Shown one piece after another: positions 52,234-60,250 of a stretch of 64,000 nt of DNA; the stretch's first letter is position 1, and the number at the start of each line of letters is the position of its first letter. Source of the stretch: Pseudomonas sp. JAI120. GTDB taxonomy: Bacteria; Pseudomonadota; Gammaproteobacteria; Pseudomonadales; Pseudomonadaceae. The DNA is taken from NCBI RefSeq assembly GCF_014207255.1, contig NZ_JACHCZ010000002.1:1142059-1206058 (forward strand). The letters are read 5' to 3'. The notes below the pieces were generated by a model that worked only from the letters and a program-made list of their open reading frames with translations, ran no database searches and had not been told where the DNA came from. The position numbers were made by a program, and so were the translations under genes.

Positions 52234-52746
52234 ATGAAAACTCAAGCCATGGACCCGGCTAAAACCGCTGTGGGTGATTGTTTGTACCCGTTCAAGACAC
52301 TGCTCGTTGAACAGGGCTATCCCTCGGCCAAGCACTTTAAGGTTGAGCGCGACGACGGCGGCGTCAGGGCTCGCGTGAGTTTCGACGGCCGCGTGCGCAT
52401 TGCCCGAGTGTCCGGTTACGCCGTGAACGAGCGACGCACACGTACGTTGCAGCTGTCCGCCCGCATCCACCTGTACGACAGCTGGTTCTGCGGCCTGCTA
52501 CGGCATTCCTGCAACCCGAATGTGTTTTTCGACACCACCTACCTGGAACTATGGACCGTGCAGCCCATAGCCGCCGGCGCCCCGCTGACCCTGGATTACG
52601 CCAGCACCGAGGACGCCTTGTTCCGGCAGTTCGCCTGCCAATGCGGCGAGCTGAACTGCCGGGGGTGGATCACCGGCAGCACAGAGCTTTTGAACGCCGA
52701 GGGCCAGGCATTCATGACCCGCTGGCGCGACCGCAAACGGCCTTAG
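52234..52746 (+). CDS. SET-domain protein (lysine methyltransferase-like)
   Basis: A 170-aa bacterial SET protein. The motif HSCNPN (91-96) and LTLDY (118-122) are the cofactor and catalytic motifs of SET methyltransferases, and a post-SET-like cluster C135-x-C137-x4-C142 (QCGELNCRGWITG) follows. AAGGAG precedes the ATG. The N-terminal ~60 residues are shorter than in eukaryotic members. The substrate is unknown. It converges with and overlaps the carbonic anhydrase gene by four bases. Confidence 0.85.
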   Translation: MKTQAMDPAKTAVGDCLYPFKTLLVEQGYPSAKHFKVERDDGGVRARVSFDGRVRIARVSGYAVNERRTRTLQLSARIHLYDSWFCGLLRHSCNPNVFFDTTYLELWTVQPIAAGAPLTLDYASTEDALFRQFACQCGELNCRGWITGSTELLNAEGQAFMTRWRDRKRP

Positions 52747-53387
52747 GCTTCGCCCAGCGGACGCAGGCGATACTGCGGCGGCAACTGCTCAAAACCACTG
52801 ATGGTGGTGTTCAAGCTCTTCCAACGGCCGTCCTTGATGCCGTAGATGCAGCCGTGGATCGACAGGCTCTGCCCACGGTGCCAGGCGTTTTGCACAATGC
52901 TGGTGTGGCCGACGTTGGCCACCTGCTGGATCACGTTCAGCTCACACATGCGGTCCACACGTTCCTCTTCGGTCGGCAATTGGGCCAGCACGTCACGGTT
53001 TTCGTAGTAGAGGTCGCGAATGGTGCGCAGCCAACCGTCGATCAGGCCGAACTGGCGGTCCTGCATCGAGGCACGCACGCCGCCGCAGCCGTAGTGGCCA
53101 GTGACGAGGATATGTTTGACCTTGAGTACATCGACGGCGTACTGGATCACCGACAGGCAATTGAGGTCGGTGTGCAGCACCACGTTGGCCACGTTGCGGT
53201 GCACGAACAGGTCACCGGGCAGCATGCCGACGATCTCGTTGGCCGGTACCCGGGCGTCGGAACAACCGATCCACAGGTATTCAGGGGTCTGCTGGCGGGC
53301 GAGCTTGGCGAAGAATTCGGGATCTTCCTGTTTGATCGCATCCGCCCAGCGTTCGTTGTTATCAAGCAGGTCTTGTAGTTCGTTCAT
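52743..53387 (-). CDS. can: Beta-class carbonic anhydrase
   Basis: A 214-aa enzyme interconverting CO2 and bicarbonate. Zinc ligands Cys42, Asp44 (IGCSDARVP), His98 and Cys101 (VTGHYGCGG) sit at the same numbers as in E. coli Can. Length and N-terminus MNELQDLLDNNERWADAI are typical of proteobacterial Can proteins. Confidence 0.96.
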   Translation of the reverse strand: MNELQDLLDNNERWADAIKQEDPEFFAKLARQQTPEYLWIGCSDARVPANEIVGMLPGDLFVHRNVANVVLHTDLNCLSVIQYAVDVLKVKHILVTGHYGCGGVRASMQDRQFGLIDGWLRTIRDLYYENRDVLAQLPTEEERVDRMCELNVIQQVANVGHTSIVQNAWHRGQSLSIHGCIYGIKDGRWKSLNTTISGFEQLPPQYRLRPLGEA

Positions 53388-53538
53388 CAGGGAAAGCCTC
53401 AGGAATGATGCGCAGCTTTGACAGACGACCGCCCGTCCGGGTCACGCCGATCATAAAGATAGCCGGCGGGCAATTACTTGAATCTTGGGGGGATATGCCT
53501 GTCCACACACTATAAGCCCCACAGTATGAGGATTGGCC

Positions 53539-53943
53539 ATGACTGAATCACGACGTCCCTACGGCGCTACACAGCCCGAACCGATTGACGACAACGAAGA
53601 TCGCATGGGCTCGATGCGCGAGCTGGATTTTGACGAGGAAGAACCGACGGCGGAGATTGGCAATGAGATTCCGCGTGGCGAGCGTGAACACCTGATGCCC
53701 GACGAACGGGTGCGCGAGGCCGGAATGACCGGGGCTTCGACCGATAATCATGAGTCGACCGATGATGATATGAGCCCGGAAACGCTAATCCATGAAGATG
53801 GTGCGCGGGATGCTCGGGAGGCGGGTGAAGACAACCCGGCGGATTTTGACCTGAGCATTGTGGATGAAGATGACATTGGCGGCGGGAACGGGCTGGATGA
53901 GGCCGAGTTGGCTGATATCGACCCGGTAGACGGTAACCGCTGA
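53539..53943 (+). CDS. Acidic hypothetical protein, 134 aa
   Basis: Starts MTESRRPYGATQPEP and is extremely acidic, with DEEEP, STDDDMSPETL, DFDLSIVDEDD and DEAELADIDPVDG. No membrane segment, cysteine or known domain. Probably intrinsically disordered. Similar acidic proteins are common in pseudomonads, without known function to my knowledge. Confidence 0.7.
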   Translation: MTESRRPYGATQPEPIDDNEDRMGSMRELDFDEEEPTAEIGNEIPRGEREHLMPDERVREAGMTGASTDNHESTDDDMSPETLIHEDGARDAREAGEDNPADFDLSIVDEDDIGGGNGLDEAELADIDPVDGNR

Positions 53944-53960
53944 CACACCGCACAGCTGAA

Positions 53961-53988
53961 TGTGGGAGGGAGCAAGCCCTCTCCCACA
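53961..53988. repeat. REP-type palindrome (GTGGGAG family)
   Basis: TGTGGGAGGGAGCAAGCCCTCTCCCACA pairs ends over a short centre: the form of the abundant REP/REPIN repeats of P. fluorescens. It sits between the convergent acidic-protein and rimI genes, a usual place for such elements. Confidence 0.85.
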
Positions 53989-54002
53989 TGGGTTTTGTGT
54001 GC

Positions 54003-54455
54003 TCAGTCGACCAGGGTGCAAGCCATGACCACCGCATCTTCACGACCACCGACAGCCGGATAGTAATCCCGACGACGGCCAATCTCGTTGAAGCCATAGC
54101 GTTCATACAGACGGAACGCACCGGTATTACTGTCGCGCACTTCCAGGAAGCATTCCCGCGCGTTGGCGGCATAGGCACGGGACATCAGGTGCTCCAGCAG
54201 CGCCAACCCCAGGCCACGGCCCTGATTCTCCGGCTTGACCGTGATGTTCAGCAAATGCGCTTCATCGAGGATGATCTGCACCACGCCGTGGCCTACCTGC
54301 TGCTCGCCTTCGAACATCAGCCAGATCTGGTACTTGCCCAGCCCGTCGAGAAAGATCCCGCGAGTCCAGGGGTGGCTGAACGCCGCGTATTCGATTTTCA
54401 GCACCGCGTCGAGGTCGGCCTCGGTCATCGGGCGGAAGGATAAAGCCTCACTCAT
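54003..54455 (-). CDS. rimI: Ribosomal protein S18 alanine N-acetyltransferase RimI
   Basis: A 150-aa GNAT acetyltransferase. Acetyl-CoA loop NQGRGLGLALLEHLM, then REC(F)LEVRDSNTGAFRLYERYGF and RRRDYYPAVGGREDA, are the RimI pattern. Starts MSEALSFRPMTEADLDAVLKIE and overlaps the preceding gene by eight bases. Confidence 0.95.
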   Translation of the reverse strand: MSEALSFRPMTEADLDAVLKIEYAAFSHPWTRGIFLDGLGKYQIWLMFEGEQQVGHGVVQIILDEAHLLNITVKPENQGRGLGLALLEHLMSRAYAANARECFLEVRDSNTGAFRLYERYGFNEIGRRRDYYPAVGGREDAVVMACTLVD

Positions 54456-55191
54456 CGGTTGTTTTCCAGCGCGCCATCAGCCGGCGCATGGCTTGCCAGA
54501 CATCAGCCTTACGCTGTGGCTCTTCCATTAATAATTCCAGGCCCGGCAGGGCCCATACAGCACCCAGGCCCTCGACCTGCAGTTCGCGGTACCAGGCTTC
54601 GGCGTTCGCTTCGCCGGCAAACCGTACGGCGGGCAGGCCGATCAGCCACAGGCACACGCAGGGTTCGTCTTCCAGGCGCGCCGAGACGAAGCCTTGCACA
54701 AAATCCCGCGCCGCTTCCGGGCCCTGGTCCATAGTGCCGCGTACCAGCAGCGGCCAACGGACCGGGTCGCCGACGATTTGCGGGCTGTCGGGCAGGCCGG
54801 CGGCGCGCAGCATGTCCTTGAGCAGCATGTAGGCGGGGTCGCGGGTCTGGAAGCGCTCGCCGGTGGGCAGTTCCACCAGCAGCAGGCAGCGCCCGGCCCG
54901 CAGCAGTTGCAGGGCGAAACGCGGTGGCGGCACCACCGGGGCCTTGACCACCGGGGCTGCCTCTTCGGCTACCACCGGCTTGGCCATGGGCGAGGGGCGG
55001 GGCACTTCGATCTTGGCCCGCTCGACCGCCGGCCGCGCTGGCGGCACGGGCTTGGCCACCACCACCGGGGCGGCGGCCTCCTCGCCCGAGGTCTCGAACG
55101 CCTCATAGGGCTCAAGCGCTTCTAACAGCTCGGGCCGCGACGGGGCGGCGAACGGCAGTTCGGTGCGGGGCAGCCAGTTGACCACCTGCAT
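54448..55191 (-). CDS. Hypothetical Pro/Ala-rich protein upstream of rimI
   Basis: A 247-aa protein. The N-terminal ~105 residues are Pro/Ala/Val/Glu-rich (VVVAKPVPPARPAVERAKIEV), which leads some annotations to call it TonB-like, but no membrane anchor is present. The C-terminal ~135 residues are folded (FALQLLRAGRCLLLVELPTGE... LPGLELLMEEPQRK). It overlaps rimI, a conserved pairing in pseudomonads. Start ATG at 55191; a frame to 55608 lacks support and runs into the mksF promoter. Confidence 0.7.
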   Translation of the reverse strand: MQVVNWLPRTELPFAAPSRPELLEALEPYEAFETSGEEAAAPVVVAKPVPPARPAVERAKIEVPRPSPMAKPVVAEEAAPVVKAPVVPPPRFALQLLRAGRCLLLVELPTGERFQTRDPAYMLLKDMLRAAGLPDSPQIVGDPVRWPLLVRGTMDQGPEAARDFVQGFVSARLEDEPCVCLWLIGLPAVRFAGEANAEAWYRELQVEGLGAVWALPGLELLMEEPQRKADVWQAMRRLMARWKTTDE

Positions 55192-55378
55192 GGCGGTCAA
55201 GTAAGCGCGACGTCGGGACTCGATAAGCACAGCTCGGCCACTTGTGGATAAGTAAAGAGCGGGGATTCTACCGCTGTTCGGTAACAATCGCCCACTGTGC
55301 ACTGACCGGCTGTGGATAAATCCCGCGCCTGATGCAGTACAATCGCGACTTTTAATAGCCAACCAGCCGGCCATTCCC

Positions 55379-56656
55379 ATGATCGAACCCAAGCGCGTCC
55401 TGCGCGCCCTCGCCGAACACTGGGCCTTACTTGAGCCACTGTGCGAACACTTCGACCAAGGCACCCTCAGCCTGAGCGAGTTGCGCGCACAACTGGCCGC
55501 CCAACAACTGGACAGCACGCCCCAGGACATCACCAGCCTGCTGGACGTGTGGATTCGCCTGGACATCCTGGTGCCTGTCGCCAAAAGCCCGAATCGTTTC
55601 GAGCTCAACGCGCAGATCCACGACTTCCTGGCTTATCTTCGCAAGGAGCACCGGCTTGGCCTGTGCCTGGAAATCGAAGCCTACCTGCGCCATCTGGAGC
55701 GCTTGGCCGGTTATATTCAGGACGCCTTCGACATCCGTGATGGCCACGACCTGGCCCGCCAGTTGCGCCTGCTCGACATGCGCGTACGCGACGTACTGAA
55801 AAAACTCGCCAACGACGAACAGGCCCTCGCGGCCGTGGCCGACCGTGCCAAGACCAGCGACCGGCAGATCCCGTTGCGCCAGCGTTACGCCGAAGTCCTG
55901 GCGACCTGGGACGAATACGTCGAACCGATGATTCAACTGGTGAACGCCGACGGTGCCTTCGAACAAGGCGTGCGCAAGGTAGAAAACGTGCTGTTGCGCA
56001 TGCTCACCGAGCAACAGCGCCTCGGCCACCTGGTGGACGACGACATGCTGCTGCGCACCCACGCGCGCATCCTCGAAATGCAGACCAGCGCCCAGCTGAC
56101 CCTGCGTCACGCCCGCGAGCTGCTGTTGCCGCTGCGCGAAGAGGCACGCCGGCACAACGCCGTGACCCGTGGCGCGGCGCTCGCGCTGTCGGCCATCCGC
56201 CGTAAAGGCCTGGACGCGGTGCCGCAAGCGGCGATGCCGATGTTCACCCGGCCGCAAAGTACCTTCCTGGGCAGTGCCAGCCAGGTCGAGGCCTATGTGT
56301 ATGCGCTGGCGAACTTCGAGCCTAAACCGGCACGGTTCCCCAAGGCGCACAAATCCCACAAGGGCGAAGCCCAGCGCGCGCCACGTACGGTCAAGGAAAT
56401 GCTCGAGCGCTGCGAAGACGCGCTGCCGATGCCGGACCTGATGACGTGGCTGCTGGAGCAGGAGCCGGACGGCGCCACCGACGAATTGCTGTACTGGTTC
56501 TCACGGCTCTCGCGCGAAAAACGCTTCAAGCGCGAGCGCCTGGAACGCCGCGATTACCACACACACGAGCACCAGGTCAGCCTGCGCTCATTCGCCCTGC
56601 TCCCGGCCGGCACCGACGCCGCCGAGCATCCTGCGAGTACACCTTATGCATCTTGA
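55379..56656 (+). CDS. mksF: Condensin kleisin subunit MksF
   Basis: A 425-aa protein, kleisin of the MksBEF condensin (related to MukF and JetA). Winged-helix-like N-terminus (RVLRALAEHWALLEPLCEHFDQGTLSLSELRAQL), long helices in the middle (LRLLDMRVRDVLKKLANDEQAL), and C-terminal part. First gene of mksF-mksE-mksB; next gene starts 11 bases before its stop. Confidence 0.88.
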   Translation: MIEPKRVLRALAEHWALLEPLCEHFDQGTLSLSELRAQLAAQQLDSTPQDITSLLDVWIRLDILVPVAKSPNRFELNAQIHDFLAYLRKEHRLGLCLEIEAYLRHLERLAGYIQDAFDIRDGHDLARQLRLLDMRVRDVLKKLANDEQALAAVADRAKTSDRQIPLRQRYAEVLATWDEYVEPMIQLVNADGAFEQGVRKVENVLLRMLTEQQRLGHLVDDDMLLRTHARILEMQTSAQLTLRHARELLLPLREEARRHNAVTRGAALALSAIRRKGLDAVPQAAMPMFTRPQSTFLGSASQVEAYVYALANFEPKPARFPKAHKSHKGEAQRAPRTVKEMLERCEDALPMPDLMTWLLEQEPDGATDELLYWFSRLSREKRFKRERLERRDYHTHEHQVSLRSFALLPAGTDAAEHPASTPYAS

Positions 56657-57353
56657 TCTATCCGAACTGTCCCAGCTGGCGCCGATCTTTCGCGAGCTGT
56701 TCAAGGGTTACCACGTCAGCCGCCGCGACCCCGAACTGTACGCGCAACTGTCGAACTTCCAGGACCAGTACCGCACGCTGTTCAAGGCCCTGGGCTTTGA
56801 GCTGGTGTGCGATACCCGTGGCTTCTATTACTTCGTGCCGGACTCCGCGATTGCCAGTGCGCAGGTCAACAAGACCGCCCAGCGCCTGGCGCTGTTCACC
56901 TTCATCATCGTCGAGCACCTGGCCGACCAGGGCCGCGACCCGATTGCCGTGCTCGACGGTGGCAGCCTCGGTCGTGATGAACTGCCGTCCCTGCTGGAAA
57001 AGTACCGCGACCTGTTTATCCAGGCCGAAGTGCAGACCCAGGAAGAACTCGAAGAAAAAATCATGCGCCGCATGACCCAACTGGGTTTTGCCAGCGAAGA
57101 CAACGGCATTTACCGCTTCCTGCCACCGATGCACCGCTTCCTCGACGTGTGCCTGTCGGTGCAGCAAGACCGTGACCTCGCGGCCAGCGTGCACAGCGTG
57201 TTGCCGTTGCCGGCACCGGTGATCATCGACGAAGACAGCGATGAGAAGCTGCTGAAGACCGATGACCCGCTGGACTTGAGTGACTTCGCTGAAGAAAGCG
57301 AAGAAGACGCCTTGGCGCGCGCCATTGCCGAAGAACAGGAGACCGACGCATGA
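56646..57353 (+). CDS. mksE: Condensin accessory subunit MksE
   Basis: A 235-aa protein of the MukE/MksE/JetB type: two winged-helix regions (LSQLAPIFRELFKGYHVSRRDPELYAQL and VQTQEELEEKIMRRMTQLGFA), then an acidic tail (DEDSDEKLLKTDDPLDLSDFAEESEED). It overlaps both neighbours, which implies coupled synthesis of the complex. Confidence 0.87.
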   Translation: MHLDLSELSQLAPIFRELFKGYHVSRRDPELYAQLSNFQDQYRTLFKALGFELVCDTRGFYYFVPDSAIASAQVNKTAQRLALFTFIIVEHLADQGRDPIAVLDGGSLGRDELPSLLEKYRDLFIQAEVQTQEELEEKIMRRMTQLGFASEDNGIYRFLPPMHRFLDVCLSVQQDRDLAASVHSVLPLPAPVIIDEDSDEKLLKTDDPLDLSDFAEESEEDALARAIAEEQETDA

Positions 57354-60190
57354 GTAAGGAACGCTACGGCATCCGCCGCTTCGCCCTATTGAACACTGCC
57401 GGTTACAGCTTGGGCTTATTCCCGCTGGAAGAACCGCTGTCGGTGTATGGCGCCAACAACCTGGGTAAATCCGCGTCGATCAACGCCTTGCAGTTCCCGA
57501 TCCTGGCGCGCATGTCGGACATGAGTTTCGGCAAGTACACCCTGGAGCAATCGCGACGATTCTACTTCGCCACCGACACCAGCTACATCCTCGTGGAAGT
57601 CTCCCTGCCCCATGGCCCGCATGTCATCGGCGTGGTCGGGCGTGGCCCGGGCGGCGGTTTTGGTCACCAGTTCTTTGCCTATGCTGGCAAGCTGGACCTG
57701 GCCCACTACCAGAAAAACGACACCTGCCTGCGCCAGAAAGAGCTGTTCACCAACCTGGAACGCGAAGGCCTGAAAGCCTACGAACTCAAGCCGGATGAAC
57801 TGCGCCGTTTGCTGGTGGGTGGTCACACGTCGATCCCGCTGGACCTGACGTTGATCCCACTGCGCTCCACCAGTGAGCAAAGCCTGAAGACCTTCCGCGC
57901 GTTGTTTATCAACCTGCTGCACATGCGCGAAATCACCGCGGCCAAGCTCAAGCAGTTGTTCCTCGATGCGTTCGAGCACAGCCTGCGTTCGGGTAGCGTG
58001 GATTACATCGCAGCGTGCGAAGAGGCCTTCCGCGATGTACGACGTATGGAGCAGGACTACAACGCCCTGGTCGCTGCCGGCCCGCTGGTCGAAGCCCTGG
58101 CCAATGGCGTCCGACAGCGCGACGCCCTGCGCGGCAAGCTGCATCGCCTGTCGCCGCTGCTGGACTCGCTGCTGGGCACCTGGTCGGACTACGCGAGTGC
58201 GCGCAAAGAAGAGCTGACCATCCAGGCCGAGCACTACCGCAACGAGCAGGATGCGCTGCAGAACGATCAGCGTGGCGGCACCCAGGAGCTGATGCGCCTG
58301 GAGCGGGAAATCAGTGGTATCCAGCGTTGGCTGGGCGAGTTGTCGGTGCTCAAGCATCGCTTTGCCCTGGTGGATGACGTCAAGGTGCTGGAGCAGCAAC
58401 TGCTGGCGGCAAAGGACGCTCACGATGAACTGGCGGGCGCCCTGGCGCAGTCGCGACAGTTCAGCGCCGAGGATTTGGACGAGCGTTTGCGCGACCTGGA
58501 AAAGCGCTTGAAGTCGGTCAAGCAGCAGCTTGATCACGCGGATAACAACAGCTACGCCAAGCTGCGCGAAGAGTTTTCGCAGCAGGATGTCGAGCGCCTG
58601 ATGCGCCTGTTCAACAGCTCGTTGTTCAGCCTGCCATTGGGTGAACACGGCATCACGCTGGACGAGGACGGCCAGTGGGTCAAATCCCTGGAGCAGATCC
58701 TGGATGGCTTCAAGGGCGAGCGTTTTGAAGTGCCGGGGCTGTCCATCGACATCTCGCACATCGAACCACCGGCGTTGCAGGCCCTGGCGGATCGTGCGGC
58801 GTTGCGCGACCAGAAAGAGCGCCTGGAAAAAGAACTCAAGCAGCTGAAAACCCAGCAAGCCGTGGCCTCTGACCGTGCCGCAAGCAAGACCCAGACCGAA
58901 GCGCTGTACCAGCAAGTGCTCGACGCGCAAAAGGCGCTGGAAGATTTCCGTCGCGCGCAAACCCTGAGTGCCGAGGAAGGCGAAAAACTGGAAAACCTGG
59001 CGCAGATGGAAGCGGCCCAGGATGAGTTGAAGCGTTCCAGTGACGCCTTTACCGAACGCGTCCAGCAACTGTCCGCCAAGCTGCAACTGGTGGGCCGGCA
59101 GATCGGCGATATGGAAGCCAAGCAACGCACGCTGGATGACGCCTTGCGCCGCCGGCAGCTGTTGCCGGCCGACTTGCCATTCGGCACGCCGTTCATGGAC
59201 CCGGTCGATGACTCCATGGACAACCTGCTGCCGCTGCTCAATGACTATCAGGACAGCTGGCAGGGCTTGCTGCGTGCCGATGGCCAGATCGAGGCGCTGT
59301 ACGCTCAGGTGCGCCTCAAGGGCGTGGCCAAGTTCGACAGCGAGGATGACGTGGAGCGTCGCCTGCAATTGCTGATCAACGCCTATGCGCACCGCACCGA
59401 TGAGGCGCTGACACTGGGCAAGGCACGCCGTGCGGCGGTCACCGATATCGCGCGGACCCTGCGCAATATCCGCAGCGACTACGACAGCCTCGAACACCAG
59501 TTGGCGCTGTTCAACCGCGAGATCAACAAGCGTCAGGTGTCCAACCTGCAGAGCTTCCGTATCGTGCTCGCGCCGAACAAGGAAGCCCTCAAGCATATCG
59601 ACCAGATCATCCACAGTGCTGGCCAGTACGAAGAAGGCGAAACCCTGTCGGTGTTCGACCTGAGCCAAAGTGCCGAGCAGGACAACAAGAACGAAGAGGC
59701 CAAGGAATACCTGGCCCGCCTGGTGGCCGCCAACCATAACCAGTTGGGCCTCAAGGACCTGTTCGAGCTGGCCTTCGAGATCACCAAGGTGCACGGTCAG
59801 CCGGTGATCCACACCGACATCGACGGTGCGGCGTCCAACGGCACCACCATGACCATCAAGGCGCTGACCAACATGTACTTGTTGCTGCACTTGATGGACC
59901 GCGACCAGGCTGGCCGCGTGCGCCTGCCGTACTACCTCGACGAGGCGGCGGATATCGATGAGAAGAACCAGGCAGCGTTGCTGGAGACCAGCTTGCAACT
60001 GGGCTTTGTGCCGATCCTCGCCAGTGTGAAGCCGCAGGTGTCTGCCCAGGTGGCAATCGACCTGGAGGGCGGCAGCGGGCCGAACGGGATCTACATCGAT
60101 GAGGCGGACTGGAAGTACATCCGCCGCCATGATGGGGTGAAGGCGACGGTGAATGTGCAGGCGGATGAGCCGGAGTTGGATGAAGTCTGA
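57350..60190 (+). CDS. mksB: SMC-like condensin ATPase MksB
   Basis: A 946-aa SMC-like ATPase. Walker A GANNLGKS is at residues 34-41, the Walker B strand LPYYLDEAADID near 859-870, and long coiled coils (about 290-400 and 470-590) lead to a short hinge. Length is below that of SMC/MukB (about 1150-1480), as usual for MksB. It organises the chromosome or excludes plasmids in known systems. The gene is followed at once by a terminator, with no mksG. Confidence 0.9.
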   Translation: MSKERYGIRRFALLNTAGYSLGLFPLEEPLSVYGANNLGKSASINALQFPILARMSDMSFGKYTLEQSRRFYFATDTSYILVEVSLPHGPHVIGVVGRGPGGGFGHQFFAYAGKLDLAHYQKNDTCLRQKELFTNLEREGLKAYELKPDELRRLLVGGHTSIPLDLTLIPLRSTSEQSLKTFRALFINLLHMREITAAKLKQLFLDAFEHSLRSGSVDYIAACEEAFRDVRRMEQDYNALVAAGPLVEALANGVRQRDALRGKLHRLSPLLDSLLGTWSDYASARKEELTIQAEHYRNEQDALQNDQRGGTQELMRLEREISGIQRWLGELSVLKHRFALVDDVKVLEQQLLAAKDAHDELAGALAQSRQFSAEDLDERLRDLEKRLKSVKQQLDHADNNSYAKLREEFSQQDVERLMRLFNSSLFSLPLGEHGITLDEDGQWVKSLEQILDGFKGERFEVPGLSIDISHIEPPALQALADRAALRDQKERLEKELKQLKTQQAVASDRAASKTQTEALYQQVLDAQKALEDFRRAQTLSAEEGEKLENLAQMEAAQDELKRSSDAFTERVQQLSAKLQLVGRQIGDMEAKQRTLDDALRRRQLLPADLPFGTPFMDPVDDSMDNLLPLLNDYQDSWQGLLRADGQIEALYAQVRLKGVAKFDSEDDVERRLQLLINAYAHRTDEALTLGKARRAAVTDIARTLRNIRSDYDSLEHQLALFNREINKRQVSNLQSFRIVLAPNKEALKHIDQIIHSAGQYEEGETLSVFDLSQSAEQDNKNEEAKEYLARLVAANHNQLGLKDLFELAFEITKVHGQPVIHTDIDGAASNGTTMTIKALTNMYLLLHLMDRDQAGRVRLPYYLDEAADIDEKNQAALLETSLQLGFVPILASVKPQVSAQVAIDLEGGSGPNGIYIDEADWKYIRRHDGVKATVNVQADEPELDEV

Positions 60191-60208
60191 CGCTTTGCGC
60201 TGAAATGT

Positions 60209-60244
60209 AAAAAGGCCGCGATCCATTGGATCGCGGCCTTTTTT
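60209..60244. terminator. Bidirectional terminator between mksB and letB
   Basis: GGCCGCGATCC (60214-60224), loop ATT, GGATCGCGGCC (60228-60238), with five A before and six T after, so it works for both convergent genes. Confidence 0.92.
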
Positions 60245-60250
60245 GTAGCT

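Noticed and set aside
54448..55191. TonB energy transducer
   Set aside because: Only a Pro-rich stretch is similar; there is no N-terminal membrane anchor and no TonB C-terminal domain.
57416..60226. A 936-codon open frame opposite mksB
   Set aside because: Composition rich in Gln/His/Leu with no domain, and mksB on the other strand has Walker motifs and operon context. Shadow frame.
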